Shown here piece by piece: positions 44,792-55,824 of a stretch of DNA of 64,000 nucleotides. Under the pieces are notes generated by a model. The model was not told the origin of the DNA. It saw nothing but the letters and a program-made list of their open reading frames with translations, and searched no databases. Source of the stretch: Cyanophora paradoxa. Its lineage: Eukaryota; Glaucocystophyceae; Cyanophorales; Cyanophoraceae. Location: the NCBI GenBank assembly GCA_004431415.1, contig QPMI01000588.1, forward strand, positions 186,001 through 250,000, read 5' to 3'. The first letter of the stretch is position 1. Each line of letters starts with the position of its first letter. The position numbers and the translations under genes were made by a program.

Positions 44792-47700
44792 GCGCGCGTT
44801 CCTCGCCGCGCTGCAGCAGCGCATCCTTGCACAGGACGGCGCCCTGTCGCCGCTCCAGCTCGACGAAATCTTCGTCGCAGCGTGCAAGACGCACGGCTGC
44901 CGCACCGTGCTGCCCCCCACGGCCACGGCCGCGCTCGAGGCGCCGGAGGCTAAGAAGCCCCGCGTGCGCAAGCTGGCGCCGGTAGCGGCCGCCGCCAGCG
45001 ACGACGACGGCGACGAGCCCATCGAGGCCGTGCCCGTCAAGTCCGTCAATGCGGCCCCGGGCACGAAGGCTCCGCAGGGCGCGCCCGTCGCGGGTCGCCG
45101 GCACCCCGACGAGGAGCGCCTGGGGTACCCGAGCACGACCACGTCCCCATGCCCCCTGTGCATGCACGTGGAGATGCCGGCCCTCGACCGCTGCCACTTT
45201 ACGTGGAACTGCGTGTGGGGCACGGCCCCCTTCCCCAATATCCCATACTCCGAGTGGGTGAAAGGGATTGCGGATAAGCGCGCGCGGCGCCGCGATCGGC
45301 CGGCGCGCGAGGAGGATGCCGCCGATGAGCGCAGCGAGCCCGGCCCGACCCGCGGCGGGTTCTCGCACCGCGGCGGGCACCGCCAGGAGCCGTACGCCCG
45401 CGGCGGCTACCGCAACGACCGCGGCGGCTTCGGCCGGGACCGCGGCGGCGGCTACAGCCGGGGCGGCGCCACCCGCGCCCCTGCCTCCGGCCCGAACCAG
45501 CGCCCGCTGGGGAAGGGCAAGGAGAAGAGCGCCCAGGACGACCGTGAGCCGGGCTGCTGGACCTGCGGGTCTCTGGACCACATCCGCCGGGACTGCCCGG
45601 ACGCTGAGTCCCAGGGCCGCGGCGGACGCGGCCGGGGCTACGGCCAGGACATGAACCGCGGGCAGCGGCCCCGGTTCAACCAAGTTCGCGCCGAGAACGA
45701 GCCCCGCTCTGACTCGCCGAACTCGGCCGCCATGGCTGCATTCTTCCAGCACCTGCAGGTGATGCAGCAGCAGGCCGCCCTGCACGAGAGCGCGCGTGGC
45801 GCCAGCTCCTCGTCTGCAGGCGGCAACCCGAACGCCGGCGCCCCTCCGGGCGGCCCGTCCATTCGGTCGCTGTCTGTGATGCCCGTGGGCACGGATTCCG
45901 ACTCGGACGAGGCTGCGGCCGTTGCAGCGGTCCGCCAGCCGTCCGACGCCCTCGCCATGGCCGCCAAGGCGCGCGACCAGGCCGCCTTCGATGCCGCTGC
46001 GGCGGACATCTCGGCTGGCGCCCTCGACGATGCCACTCGCGAGGCTGCGTTCGAGCGGGACCTCCGCTGCGCCAACCCGGCCAGCGAGGACGGCTCCGGG
46101 GAGTCCGAGCTGGGGGAGAGCGACGCCGAGCGGCTCGACACGGACTCCGAGTCCGCCCCGAGCTCCGACCCTGGCCAGGGCTCCGCGCCCTATGCCAGCG
46201 ACGCCTCGAAGCCCGCCTATTTCGGGCCGTTCGGTTCTCCGGACCGCGACGTGCCCCAGGCACCACCCCGGTGCTCCACGAAGTCGTGGGCACTGGATTA
46301 CATGCCGTATGACCACGTGCCTGCCACGGACGTGGAGAAAGAGGGCGAGCGCGAGGGCGGGCCCTACTTGCCCCGCTACGTGAGCCCGGTGCTCATGCCG
46401 CTCACAAAGTGGTACGCCCACTTGACGGCCAAGCCCCGTGACCTAGAGCGCGCCATTGGGCTGCTCTTCACGAACGGCCTCGACGACGCGAAGCAGACGC
46501 TGCTCGTTCGCGAACTCGCCCAGGAGGGCCCGAAAGGCATAGTCCTTGACCGGTTCCTGGGGGCCTGCGGCCTGCGGCGCCCCGAGCGCCTGCTGCTGGG
46601 TCGCCTGGCTCACCGCACCGAGGCTCACTCCCTCGCCTGCGTGATCGAGGCTGCGGCGACGATCGCCAAGCTCGATTACCGCCTCCAGGAGGGCCCCGAT
46701 TCGAGCATTGCGATGCTCGCAATCCGCGGTGCCCAACTCAGCCACCCCGTCACCAAGTGCTCGGGTATTGGCTCGGCCCCTGATCCTGAGGATCTTTGGC
46801 CCGACGACCCCAATGAGCTCGACGTCGCCTCGCTGAAAGCTTGGGACGACATGCTCTTGTCGTGGGAGCGGCACGCGCCCGCCTCGAACGTCTGGGGCCT
46901 CGCCTCAGACTCGAGCGCACTGCCGGACAGCGAGCGTTTACCGCTGCTATCCCTGCTCATTTCGTCGGCGTACCTGCTCGCTCAGCCGGGCCTGAAATGG
47001 CCGGGGATCCAGCACCTGCAGGTCGAACCGAACGGCGACCCGCGGTTCGACATTACGCCCGACGGGAACGTCTCCCGTACCGTGACGGGCTACCACGCCA
47101 TGCGCACAGCGCTCGCTGCGGCTCGCGAACTCCTCGACGAGGATTCCGACTTCCACGCTTACTGCGTGCAGCTTGTGCTTGCCATAATCCGTTTCCGGAC
47201 CCTTACGGTGCTGCCGGGCGCACTCGGATTCGAGAAGGGCAGCCTTTTCGCGTGGATTAGCCCTAAGGACGTGGCCCCGCCACTGTCGCTGTTCCAAACA
47301 TACACGGAGCGGCTGACTGAGGTTGCCGGAGCCACGTGCTTCGACACGCGCGCCAAGGGCACCGTCCCCGAGCGCGTTATCGCCATGCAAAACAGCCGCC
47401 GCGCTCGCTGCATGGCCGGGGAGCCGCCGCTCGTGAACCTGTCCGAGCTGGTGCAGCACGGCTCAGACCTTGAGGGGTTCCGGGCCATCAAGTTGCTCCC
47501 CCGCGTCGCCGTGCGCCGCCTGGCCAGGATCCTCGACCTGCGCCGCCCCACGGAGTTCAGCAGCTTGCTGTTCTCCGACTGGCTCATGGGCCTGGGGACC
47601 TATCACGCCGCCCCCACGGTCGTGGTAGACAGCCCCGTCGGCCCCGGCGAAGGGCTCCGGTTCCGGGAATTCCCGAATGCCGACCCCCTCATGCTCGGAC

Positions 47701-50190
47701 CGAGCGTTGAGGCGTTCTACGATCGCTCCTACCCGATCACTCGCCGCGGGCGGTGCTGTGACTACGATGTCATTGAGCTGCTGGCATCCCGCACTGTCCC
47801 CCGTGAGGGCCGTGGCCCGCTCCCAGGCGGCGTCCGTGACTCGAGCGAGTACTCCTGGCTCGTGAACGCCCTCCACGGCGAGTTCTCTGCCGCGAACCGC
47901 TGGGGTGAAATGCACCGTAGCATTTTCACCTGGGTTTGCTACTGCATCTCGCAGTCCGGCGTCCGCGCCGTTGCTCTGATCGAAAAGCCGCGCGACCGCG
48001 TGCGCTTGATGCTGGGCGAGGTACGCCGCCGCTTCACGGCCAAGCGCTCGCACCGTCCGGTCTGGGATGAGTTCGATGACGACCTCCAGACCAGCGACCG
48101 CATGGCTCGCGAGGTCGCCGAGCGTGAGGCCGCCGCCGGCCGCCGTGGCCGCGGCAAGGGCAAGGTCGACGAAACGACCTCTGCCGCCAAGCCCGCTCGC
48201 ACCCGCGGCACCAGCCGCCGGCCCGCCCCCGCCAAGCCGGCAAATGCCGAGGCCGAGGGCGAAGGGGAAGCGGAAGAGGGCCCCGGCACGCCCTCTCCTG
48301 ACCCCATGGAGTCCGATGAGAGCGCTGGCGTCGACGACGACACGCGCGAGAGGATGCGGCACGCGCTCTTTGTCCGTGCGGGCATTGACGCCCACCTCTT
48401 CGAGCTCATCGGCTGCCCCAGCCCCTCTAGCCGTTGGCCGACTCAGGTCGAGCACATGTGGCTCGCCAACAGCGGCCTGCAGCCGGCTCAAAACCCGGTC
48501 ACGCTGCACATCGCTCCCGACCCGGAGCTCGCCGCCTGGCTCGAAGCTGAAGCGGCCCAGCCGCCCTGGCGCCGCTTCGCCTGGTTCCATGAGAACCCCG
48601 ACCGCCCCCAGTGGGAGCGGCTGGAAATCGTCATGCCGAACCGCCACCCGGCGAACATTCGCATGCTGAAGCGCGCTGTCGCTTCCTTCGAGCTCGCCGC
48701 CTCCAGCGCCGGCTTGCTCGTGCCGCTGCCGGACCTGCCGGCCGACACCACGCAGTGGAATGCCCTTCACTGGGACGCGTTCTTCATAGATCGCTTTGAG
48801 CTGCATGTGTCGCACCTGCCCCCGTACTATGTCGAGGGACGCTGGCGCTCTTCCGCCAACACGGGCCCGACCCTCTCTGAGGTTGTCGCCCCAGTCCCCA
48901 GCCATGCGCGCTGGATGCTGTCCTGCCTAGACAGCGGTCGCACCGGACCGGGCATCACGCCCTTCGTCCCGCGCGAGCAGCAGAAGCTGCCGGACGACGT
49001 TAGCTATTTCTATGACATGGTTAACGCCTCGCACCCGGGGTGCGAGGAGCTCGTCCGTACGCTCGCCCCGGCGTACCCGGCAAACCTCGAAATTCCCGAG
49101 GTCGTCCAGCGCGAGGCCGCAAAGGACGACTCGGATTCGTGGCTGGCCACCAGTTACCGCTGCTACGACACCGTCGTCGAAGGCGCTAATTGGCTGCTGG
49201 GCGAGATCCACGAGGCCCGAATTGGCGGCAACGCCCCAATTCGCTCCCTTCCCTTTGTGCAGTGGCTCGACAACTGGGAAGGCGAGGCCCGCCGTAGCGA
49301 AGCCGATCGCGACGCTGAGGGCGACGTGCCCATGGCCAGCTCCTCAGCTGCGCCTGTCGCCGGACCGTCCGGGGTCTCCACTGCTACGGCCACGCCGGCG
49401 GCACCTGCTGCTGGGGCCCGCACGTGGTACGACGGCACGCCCGAGCGCGTCCGGTACTGCGACAAGTACTGCGTGCTGCTGCCCGACCCGCTCGGCGGTA
49501 GCCCGGCCCGCAATCCGACGGCCGAGCAGTACCCGTGGGCTGCTATTCCGCGGCTCGTGCCGCTCACCCTCGGCGAGAACGGGCCGCCCGACGCGCCCTG
49601 CGTGAATGCGACTGCCCCAGTCGTCACGCGTTTCCACCCGAACGCGCTCGACGCTGATGCAGCCATGCACTGCCTTGCCTCCACGCTCATCGCAAACGTC
49701 GAGGGCCATAACCGCGGCATCCCCGCCGCGGTAATGTTGTATGGCCCGCCCGTGCCACCGGCACCGACGTCCATGCAAGGCACCGACGTTCAGGGCTTGC
49801 CCTACGTCGCGGCGATGATGGGGCTCGACGAGTCCATCATGCAGTGGGTCGCGTCGGAGCCCACTCCCGCAAACCGCCTCGATGGGCCGATCACGCGCGC
49901 CTACTCGGTGCTGAACACCGCCCTGCACCACACGTGCCGCCAGGCGTTTGCGTACCTCGCTCGCCCGCACACGTTCGAGGCGCCCATCGGGGTCAACCGC
50001 GCCAAGCGTGGGCAGCGCTTGGTCGTGTTCCACGAGCCCCGCTTCGGCAGGGGCTTCGGCATCCGTGGCGTCGCCCAGCCCGATGCCCGGGTCCGCGGCC
50101 TCCTGCCAGGCACCCCGATCCAGACGGGCGAGAAGCACGTGAGCACTGAGCTCGACGTGAACAACGTCGATGTCATGGCGATCCCGTCGG
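44792..50190 (+). CDS. gag: Element A Gag C-terminal part with zinc knuckle, then a long unrecognised domain region
   Basis: Open without a break from inside B's right end; A-derived coding starts at 44792 and aligns with C's Gag (IFxxxCxxHGxRTV). A C-x2-C...H...C motif near 45153-45215 precedes an Arg/Gly-rich stretch and the zinc knuckle CWTCGSLDHIRRDC (45555-45596). After an acidic Ser-rich linker come about 1,400 codons with globular character: residues rich in Trp, His and Cys (WDDMLLSWERHAP, FTWVCYCISQSGV, WFHENPDRPQWERLEIV, QAFAYLARPHTFEAP), split by two low-complexity linkers near 48130-48300 and 49320-49420. No integrase, methylase, recombinase or envelope motif was recognised. The frame changes near 50185. 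Confidence 0.75.
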
Positions 50191-51355
50191 CACGAATGCC
50201 ACGCGCTGCTCGCTTGGTCCTGCCCACGTGGCCATGCAGCACGCCCCGCCCTCCGAGGCGCGTCGCCAGTACGACCGCCTCCCTCGGCGCGTGTTCGTGC
50301 TCGGATTCGAGCGGCCCCGCCCGCTCGTCGATCCGAAGGACCGCGGGCACCGGAAGTACCCGGTTGTCTGCCCGGGCGTGCAGAAGCACGGACCCACGTG
50401 GTCCCCGTTGCCGCCCCGGGAGTTCGTCGCATCCCTGCTTGCGGGGTATGTGAACAGCATGGCTGCCTGGGTGCTGGGGCACGAGCTGCCCGACCAGCCC
50501 CGGCCCGCGCCGGCCACGGGATTCAACCCCCAAATGCACATTGTGGGGCCGACGGCCATATACGAGTTCATGTGGTCCACCTGCTACCGCGCCGACCCGG
50601 CCACTCGTTCCGCGGCCGAGGCAGCAGCTGGGGCCCATGCACGTTCCGCTGACGGCGACGAGCTTTACGCCGTCCTGCAGCACCTCAAGAGCGGCCAGCT
50701 CGGCGAGTCGATTGACGAGACCGCAGCTCTCGTCATCGCCTCTCAGCTCCCGCTGACAACGGCGTTCTGGCTCTCGATGCCAGACCTGCCGCGCCCCAAC
50801 GCCACGCATACGTCCTGGCTGGACAACGCGGCAGACGCCAGCAAGCGCCTCTCGGACGCCCTGCTGCAGACCTGGGCCTGCCGGCGACGAAGCAGCTGCG
50901 CGCTGTTCTCGCCAAGTACGAGCAGGAGGACGAGCCCCTCCTCTCCGTCCGCCGCCTTGAGCGCATCCTGCCCGCTCGGGTAGCGGCGCACGGCATGCGC
51001 CCGTACTGCCACGTCGAGCGCGATACGTGGGCCGCCAGGCACCTCGTTGCTGGCGCGACGCTCGCGGGCCAGGAGCCCATCGCCTCGGCTCTCCTGAACT
51101 GGGTTCAGAAGATCAATGACGTCCTCTGGCCCATCTTCACGGGCGTGAAGGCGAAGCGGATTATGGTCTCCGACCTCTATCCCGCCCCTGCCCTGGACAC
51201 TGTCGCCCAGCAAGGCGCGGCGCTGTTCCCTGCGCCCCCCGAGGCCAGCGACCTCGGCGACACGGTGGCGGCAATCACGCCGTTCCACTACCGGCTGCGC
51301 GCCGAGCTGCTCCAGAACTGGAACGGGTACACGGCAGAGGATCTGCCCCGAGCTT
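50190..51355 (+). CDS. Continuation of the unrecognised region of element A (frameshifted)
   Basis: Two frames carry on the coding: about 50190-50870 (RRVFVLGFERPRP, then YEFMWSTCYRADP) and about 50870-51355 (QLRAVLAKYEQEDEPLL, then LLNWVQKINDVLWPIFTG). Codon use and amino-acid style stay the same across the breaks, so I read them as one protein cut by single-base changes near 50185 and 50870, either decay or assembly error. No family recognised. Confidence 0.55.
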
Positions 51356-53281
51356 GCGCGCCCAGCAGCAGGCCGACCACGCCGTGGCAGCGGCCGCCCC
51401 GGCGAAGCCTGCGGCATCGTCCTCTGCCTCGGGCACCACGGGCTCTGGCTCCCGCGAGCCCAGCCCTGCCCCAAGCGCTCGGCCACGCCCTCGCCCTCGA
51501 GGAAGAAGAGCGAGCCAAAGCGCGAGCGCTCCCGCGACCGCCGCGGGCGCCGCCAGAGCCGCGAGGCCGCCGCTTCCCGCGAGCGCACCGAGTCGCCCCG
51601 GCAGGAGTCGTCGAGCTCGCCTGCCCCGACGCGCACGCAGCCGCCGGGCGCCACCGGCCAGCGCCGCGAGCGGCCGCGTATCCTGCAGGGCAGTCGCGTG
51701 ACCGTTCGCGGCACCGTGCCCAGCGCCTCGTCTACGGGACCTGAGTCCCTCGACCTGGCCGACATGGACGACGCCGAATTCACTGCCTATGCCCGCCAGC
51801 ATGGCCTTGAGTTCGAGCCGGACCCGGCCGAGGACACGCGCCAGCGCCTCCTCGCCGAGGCTGAGCGCCGCAGCAAGCGCGCCCGCGTTGCTGCCCAGTC
51901 CACCGCGGAATTGGCCCCCGCGCCGTTCCCGTACCCGTACCCGGCGTCGATGGGCCCGCCCCCGCCGCGCGTACCCGGCTGGGGGTTGCCGCCGCCCCCA
52001 CTCTTGCCGCAAATCGCCGGCCCGCACGGCTATTACTGGCCGCACGGCCTCATGTACCCGCCTGCGGGTCCCGCGGCCAGCTCGAGCTCCGGCCAGGCCC
52101 CGCCGGCCACGGACGAGAATGTGGGCAGTGCCCACTACCAGGCCGCCAAGAACTGGCGCGCGCGGCTGCGGCTCCTGCTCGAGCGCAATGCCCAGCCGGC
52201 CGTCTTGTCTGAAATGCTCGATGAAATCGCCACGGCCGCGGGCCATGATCTCACCGGCACCACCTTGCCGAGCGGCGCCTCTTGGGCGGCACGGAACGCC
52301 GCTGCGACGGTGTGGGCCGCAAATTACCCGGGCATGGAGCAGTTCGATCGCATTGAATCTGAACTGCTGCGCCTCATCGGCCTCGCCCAGGAGGCCAAAG
52401 CCGAGGGCCGCTGCCGCCCCGCACACCGCGCCATTCTCCGTATCTACGGCGATGGTGACGATGAGGATGACTTCGCGACGCGCGCTGCACTGCAGCCGCG
52501 GGCCATCGCCGAGCGCGCCTTGGCCTCCGCCGCTGCCGGCAGCGAGCCGACGCCCGTCGTCGACGGAGCGGATCGCAAGTCCTCCGCCGCTCCGGCGAGC
52601 CGCTCCGAGGGGCTCCACGCCCGCTCCAGCAAGCAGCGCGCGGCGCTGCACTTCCAGGCTCCTGAGCCTGACGAACTCGTGGGCTACGGCCCCGACCGCC
52701 CCACGGACCTCGCGGTCCCGGAGTCCCCGGATGGCGCGCCCGACGGCCGCCTGAACGCCCCGGTCCCGATCGCGAAAGTTATCGACGGGATCAACGGTCT
52801 CCCGCACGATTTCCGGCGCCTGCTCCTGCAGTGCCCGGGCTTCGTCTATGCCTTGCATGCCGACGGCACGCTCGGCGAAAGCACGCGCGTCAAATTCATT
52901 TTTGACACTGGCGCAATGGGAGACGTTGGCGAGAAAAAGCACATGCCGCCCGGCACGCGCTACACGGGTGTGAAGGTCCTCCGGGCCTTCCTCCACCACG
53001 CCACGATCACGGCTGAGATTGCTCATGTCGTGCTGCGCTTCGGCGACGTGTACGTCTCGCGAGCGGTGTACGTCGTCCCTGACGGCTCGCTCGGCCCGAA
53101 CGCCGACATGCTCCTGGGCATCGGCACGATCATGAGGATCGAGGGGCGGATTGACACCACCAGCTCGGGCTGGTGCCTGCACGCGCGCGACGCGCACTTC
53201 CGCCCCCACGTGATCCCTTTTCTGTGCCCGGACAATCAAAGGGGCCTCTCCTTGTCCGGGTGCTCCGCCCCGTCGTCCTAA
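51356..53281 (+). CDS. Element A: RS-rich linker and retropepsin-like protease
   Basis: From about 51470 the frame reads an Arg/Ser-rich stretch (SPSRKKSEPKRERSRDRRG) into the frame that ends at TAA 53281; a further frame break lies between 51355 and 51470. After Pro-rich and helical segments comes a retropepsin: FIFDTGA with the catalytic Asp at 52904-52906, an inner strand pair, then MLLGIGTIMRI as the conserved hydrophobic-hydrophobic-Gly flap partner. Retropepsin acts as a dimer to mature Gag and Pol. The protease sits before the frameshift site, so it is made with Gag rather than only with RT. Confidence 0.7.
   Translation, partial: ARPAAGRPRRGSGRPGEACGIVLCLGHHGLWLPRAQPCPKRSATPSPSRKKSEPKRERSRDRRGRRQSREAAASRERTESPRQESSSSPAPTRTQPPGATGQRRERPRILQGSRVTVRGTVPSASSTGPESLDLADMDDAEFTAYARQHGLEFEPDPAEDTRQRLLAEAERRSKRARVAAQSTAELAPAPFPYPYPASMGPPPPRVPGWGLPPPPLLPQIAGPHGYYWPHGLMYPPAGPAASSSSGQAPPATDENVGSAHYQAAKNWRARLRLLLERNAQPAVLSEMLDEIATAAGHDLTGTTLPSGASWAARNAAATVWAANYPGMEQFDRIESELLRLIGLAQEAKAEGRCRPAHRAILRIYGDGDDEDDFATRAALQPRAIAERALASAAAGSEPTPVVDGADRKSSAAPASRSEGLHARSSKQRAALHFQAPEPDELVGYGPDRPTDLAVPESPDGAPDGRLNAPVPIAKVIDGINGLPHDFRRLLLQCPGFVYALHADGTLGESTRVKFIFDTGAMGDVGEKKHMPPGTRYTGVKVLRAFLHHATITAEIAHVVLRFGDVYVSRAVYVVPDGSLGPNADMLLGIGTIMRIEGRIDTTSSGWCLHARDAHFRPHVIPFLCPDNQRGLSLSGCSAPSS
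53215..53221 (+). promoter_or_regulatory. Slippery heptamer CCCTTTT for -1 frameshifting between PR and RT
   Basis: The protease frame reads ATC CCT TTT and the RT frame lies at -1, reading CCC TTT TCT. The heptamer matches the X-XXY-YYZ rule in the right phase. The protease frame closes 60 bases later at 53281, as expected for recoding. A stimulatory downstream fold was not worked out. Confidence 0.6.
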
Positions 53282-55824
53282 AGGACGCCCGCGAATGGAT
53301 GGTCCGCTGCGTGTTGGACGGCCCTGCGCCGCCAGCGGACCAGGCCCCGACGCTCGCCGTCGGGCCGGCGCCTGACTCCCTGTCAGCGCTCGGGGTACTC
53401 GCGCCCCACCAGTTGCACCGCCGGCCTGCCGAGGGCGGCAGCCTGCACGTGCGACTAGTAAACCCCGCCAATGAGCCCGTCCTGCTTCCCGCTGGGGCCA
53501 TTGTAGCGGTGGCGGAGGCTAATAACCTGCCGCCCGGCGACTTTGGGTTCGACCCGCCGCCCGACGACGCGTCGGCGCGCACCGTCGCCGACTCTTTCAT
53601 TCGCACGCTGCGAGCCTTCTACCCTAAGCGAGGGCAAGGCTTCCGCGCGATGCGACGCCGAGCCAATCGAACGGCTGCGGCTTACACGGCAGCTGAGGGC
53701 ACCACGCCGCCCCAGCACCCCGCTCCAGGGCCTATTTTCGCGGCACCCGCCGCCCGGCAGTCCGAAGCGACTGTAGCCACTGAGCAGGAGCCTGCGCCGA
53801 GCGCGCCTCCCTTGTTCGTCCGCATGCTGCGCGACGACGGCAGTGAGGGCGAAGACGTCCCCATTGTCACAATGGAGGGCCTCGCGCTTTGTGACGAGCC
53901 CGTGTCCTCGGACACCGACTCTGAACGCGAGCGCGAGGACGGGTACCTTGGCTGGACCTCGCCCGAAGAGCGCGAGCGCACCAGGCCCGCCCGCCGCGCT
54001 GAACGCGCCGCACGCCGCCGCGCCCACGCGGCTCGCGCTGCACGCCAGGGGGCTAACGCAGTCCCCACCAATCCCTCCGGGGATCAAATAAATCTCGCTG
54101 CCGAGGCGGCTGAGCCGCCGGCGCCCGCGCCGGGCGCGGCCGCTCGCCCGCCTGCACCGGCGCCAGCACCGCTGGAAGGCCCCGGCTGCTCTGTCCGGAC
54201 AACGGAAGCGCCCGCGCCCTCCGTAGCCGAGTCCTCCGCCGCGCGCGGAAAGGACAAGGGCAAGGCGCCGCTGCGAGCCGCCCCTCCGGGCCCCGCGCCT
54301 GGCCCCTCCCACGGTGGCGCCCCGCGGGCACCGCCGGAAGCGACGGGGACGTCGTCTTCCGAAGAGGAGGAGTGGAACCGTGCACGCGCGAAGATCCCGG
54401 AATGCGGCTCGCATCCGGCGATGAGCGCTACGGAACGCGCCGAGCTAGAGGCTCTGCTGAAGCGCTACTCGCGCGCGTTCGCCGACTCGGTCACGGCCAC
54501 CGAGGGCACGGCCAATCTCCTCCATTACGAGCACGTGATCCGATTGACCTCACGGCTGCCCGTCTTCACGCCCCCGCGGCGTGTAAGCCCGCACGCCGAG
54601 GCCTTCGCCCGTGACGAAATAAAGCGGCTCCTTGAGCTGGGCCTGATCCAGCCCTCGCAAGCCGCCTATGGCTCGCCGGTCGTGCTCGCTCCTAAGAAGG
54701 ACGGCACCTGGCGGTTCTGCGTCGATTACCGACGCTTAAATGCGATCACCGAGCGCGACGTCTTTCCCTTGCCACGGATTGACGATCAGCTGGACCGCCT
54801 GCGGGGGTCCATGATCTTCTCGACCGTCGACGCGACGGCGGGATTCTGGCAGCTGCCGCTGGACCCCGCGTCCCGGCAGTACACGGCCTTTGTGGTGCCC
54901 TGGGGCCACTACGAGTGGCGCGTGACCCCGTTCGGCGTGACCAACGGGCCGGCCGCTTTCTCGCGCGCCGTGACGGCCATCCTCGGCCCCCTGCTCACGA
55001 CTTGCGTCACCGCGTATATCGACGATATCACGGTGTTCTCGCCAAGCGTGCCCCAGCACCTGCTGGACCTCGAGGCCCTGTTCCGCGCTATCATGCCGGC
55101 GAACTTGCGCCTGAAGCCCTCCAAGTGCCGCTTCGGGGTGGCGGAGGTGGCCTTGCTCGGGCACCTCGTCTCGGCCGAAGGGATCCGCCAGGACCCCGCG
55201 AAGCTGGCGTTCATTCGCCAGTACCCGCCGCCTGCGAACGCTGACCAATTGAGGTCGTTCCTGGGCTTGGCTGGGTACTACCGGCGTTTCGTGAACGGGT
55301 TCGCCCGTGTCACCCACCCGCTGCAGCGCCTGCTGCTTCGGGACGCCGCGTGGCAATGGACCGAGGTCCACCAAGCCGCCTTCGAGGCGCTGAAGGCCGC
55401 CCTGCTCGAGGATCTGGTACTTGGGTACCCGGATTTCGAGCGGCCCTTCATCCTGTCGACCGACGCGTCGACGTACGCCATCGGCGCGATCCTGTCGCAA
55501 TCCGATGGCGGCTCGCCCGCCCGTGAGCGGCCCATCGCGTTCATCAGTCGAACGCTGGCGCCCGCTGAGCGGAATTACACCGCCACCGAGCTCGAGTGCC
55601 TAGCGGTTGTATGGGCAATAAAGTACTGGCGGCACTTCCTCCTGGGAGGGCCCCAGTTCCTGGTCCGGACGGACCACCAGGCGCTCCAGTGGTTGCGCTC
55701 GCGCGAGGCGACCTCGGGAAGGCTGGGACGCTGGTCCCTCCTCCTGCAGTCCTACGACTTTGTCGTAGAGTACCGCGCGGGGCGCAACAACGGAGGGCCC
55801 GACGCCTGCTCGCGGCCCCACTGA
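53217..55824 (+). CDS. pol: Element A Pol: reverse transcriptase and RNase H (Ty3/Gypsy type)
   Basis: In the -1 frame after the slippery site. A linker of about 400 residues (acidic, Ala/Pro-rich, with a YLGWTSPEER motif) leads to RT. RT shows LLELGLIQPSQAAYGSPVV, KKDGTWRFCVDYRRLN, STVDATAGFWQ with the first catalytic Asp, TPFGVTNGPAAF, and AYIDDITVFS (YIDD at about 55014-55025) with the Asp pair. The connection SFLGLAGYYRRFV is typical of Gypsy. RNase H follows with STDAS, TELECLAVVWAIKYWR and RTDHQAL carrying its acidic residues. The frame ends TGA 55824. It copies element RNA into DNA within particles. Integrase, expected next in Gypsy, is absent. Confidence 0.92.

Noticed and set aside
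44769-46421. 550-codon minus-strand frame
   Set aside because: Lies exactly opposite the Gag zinc-knuckle frame, which has real motifs.
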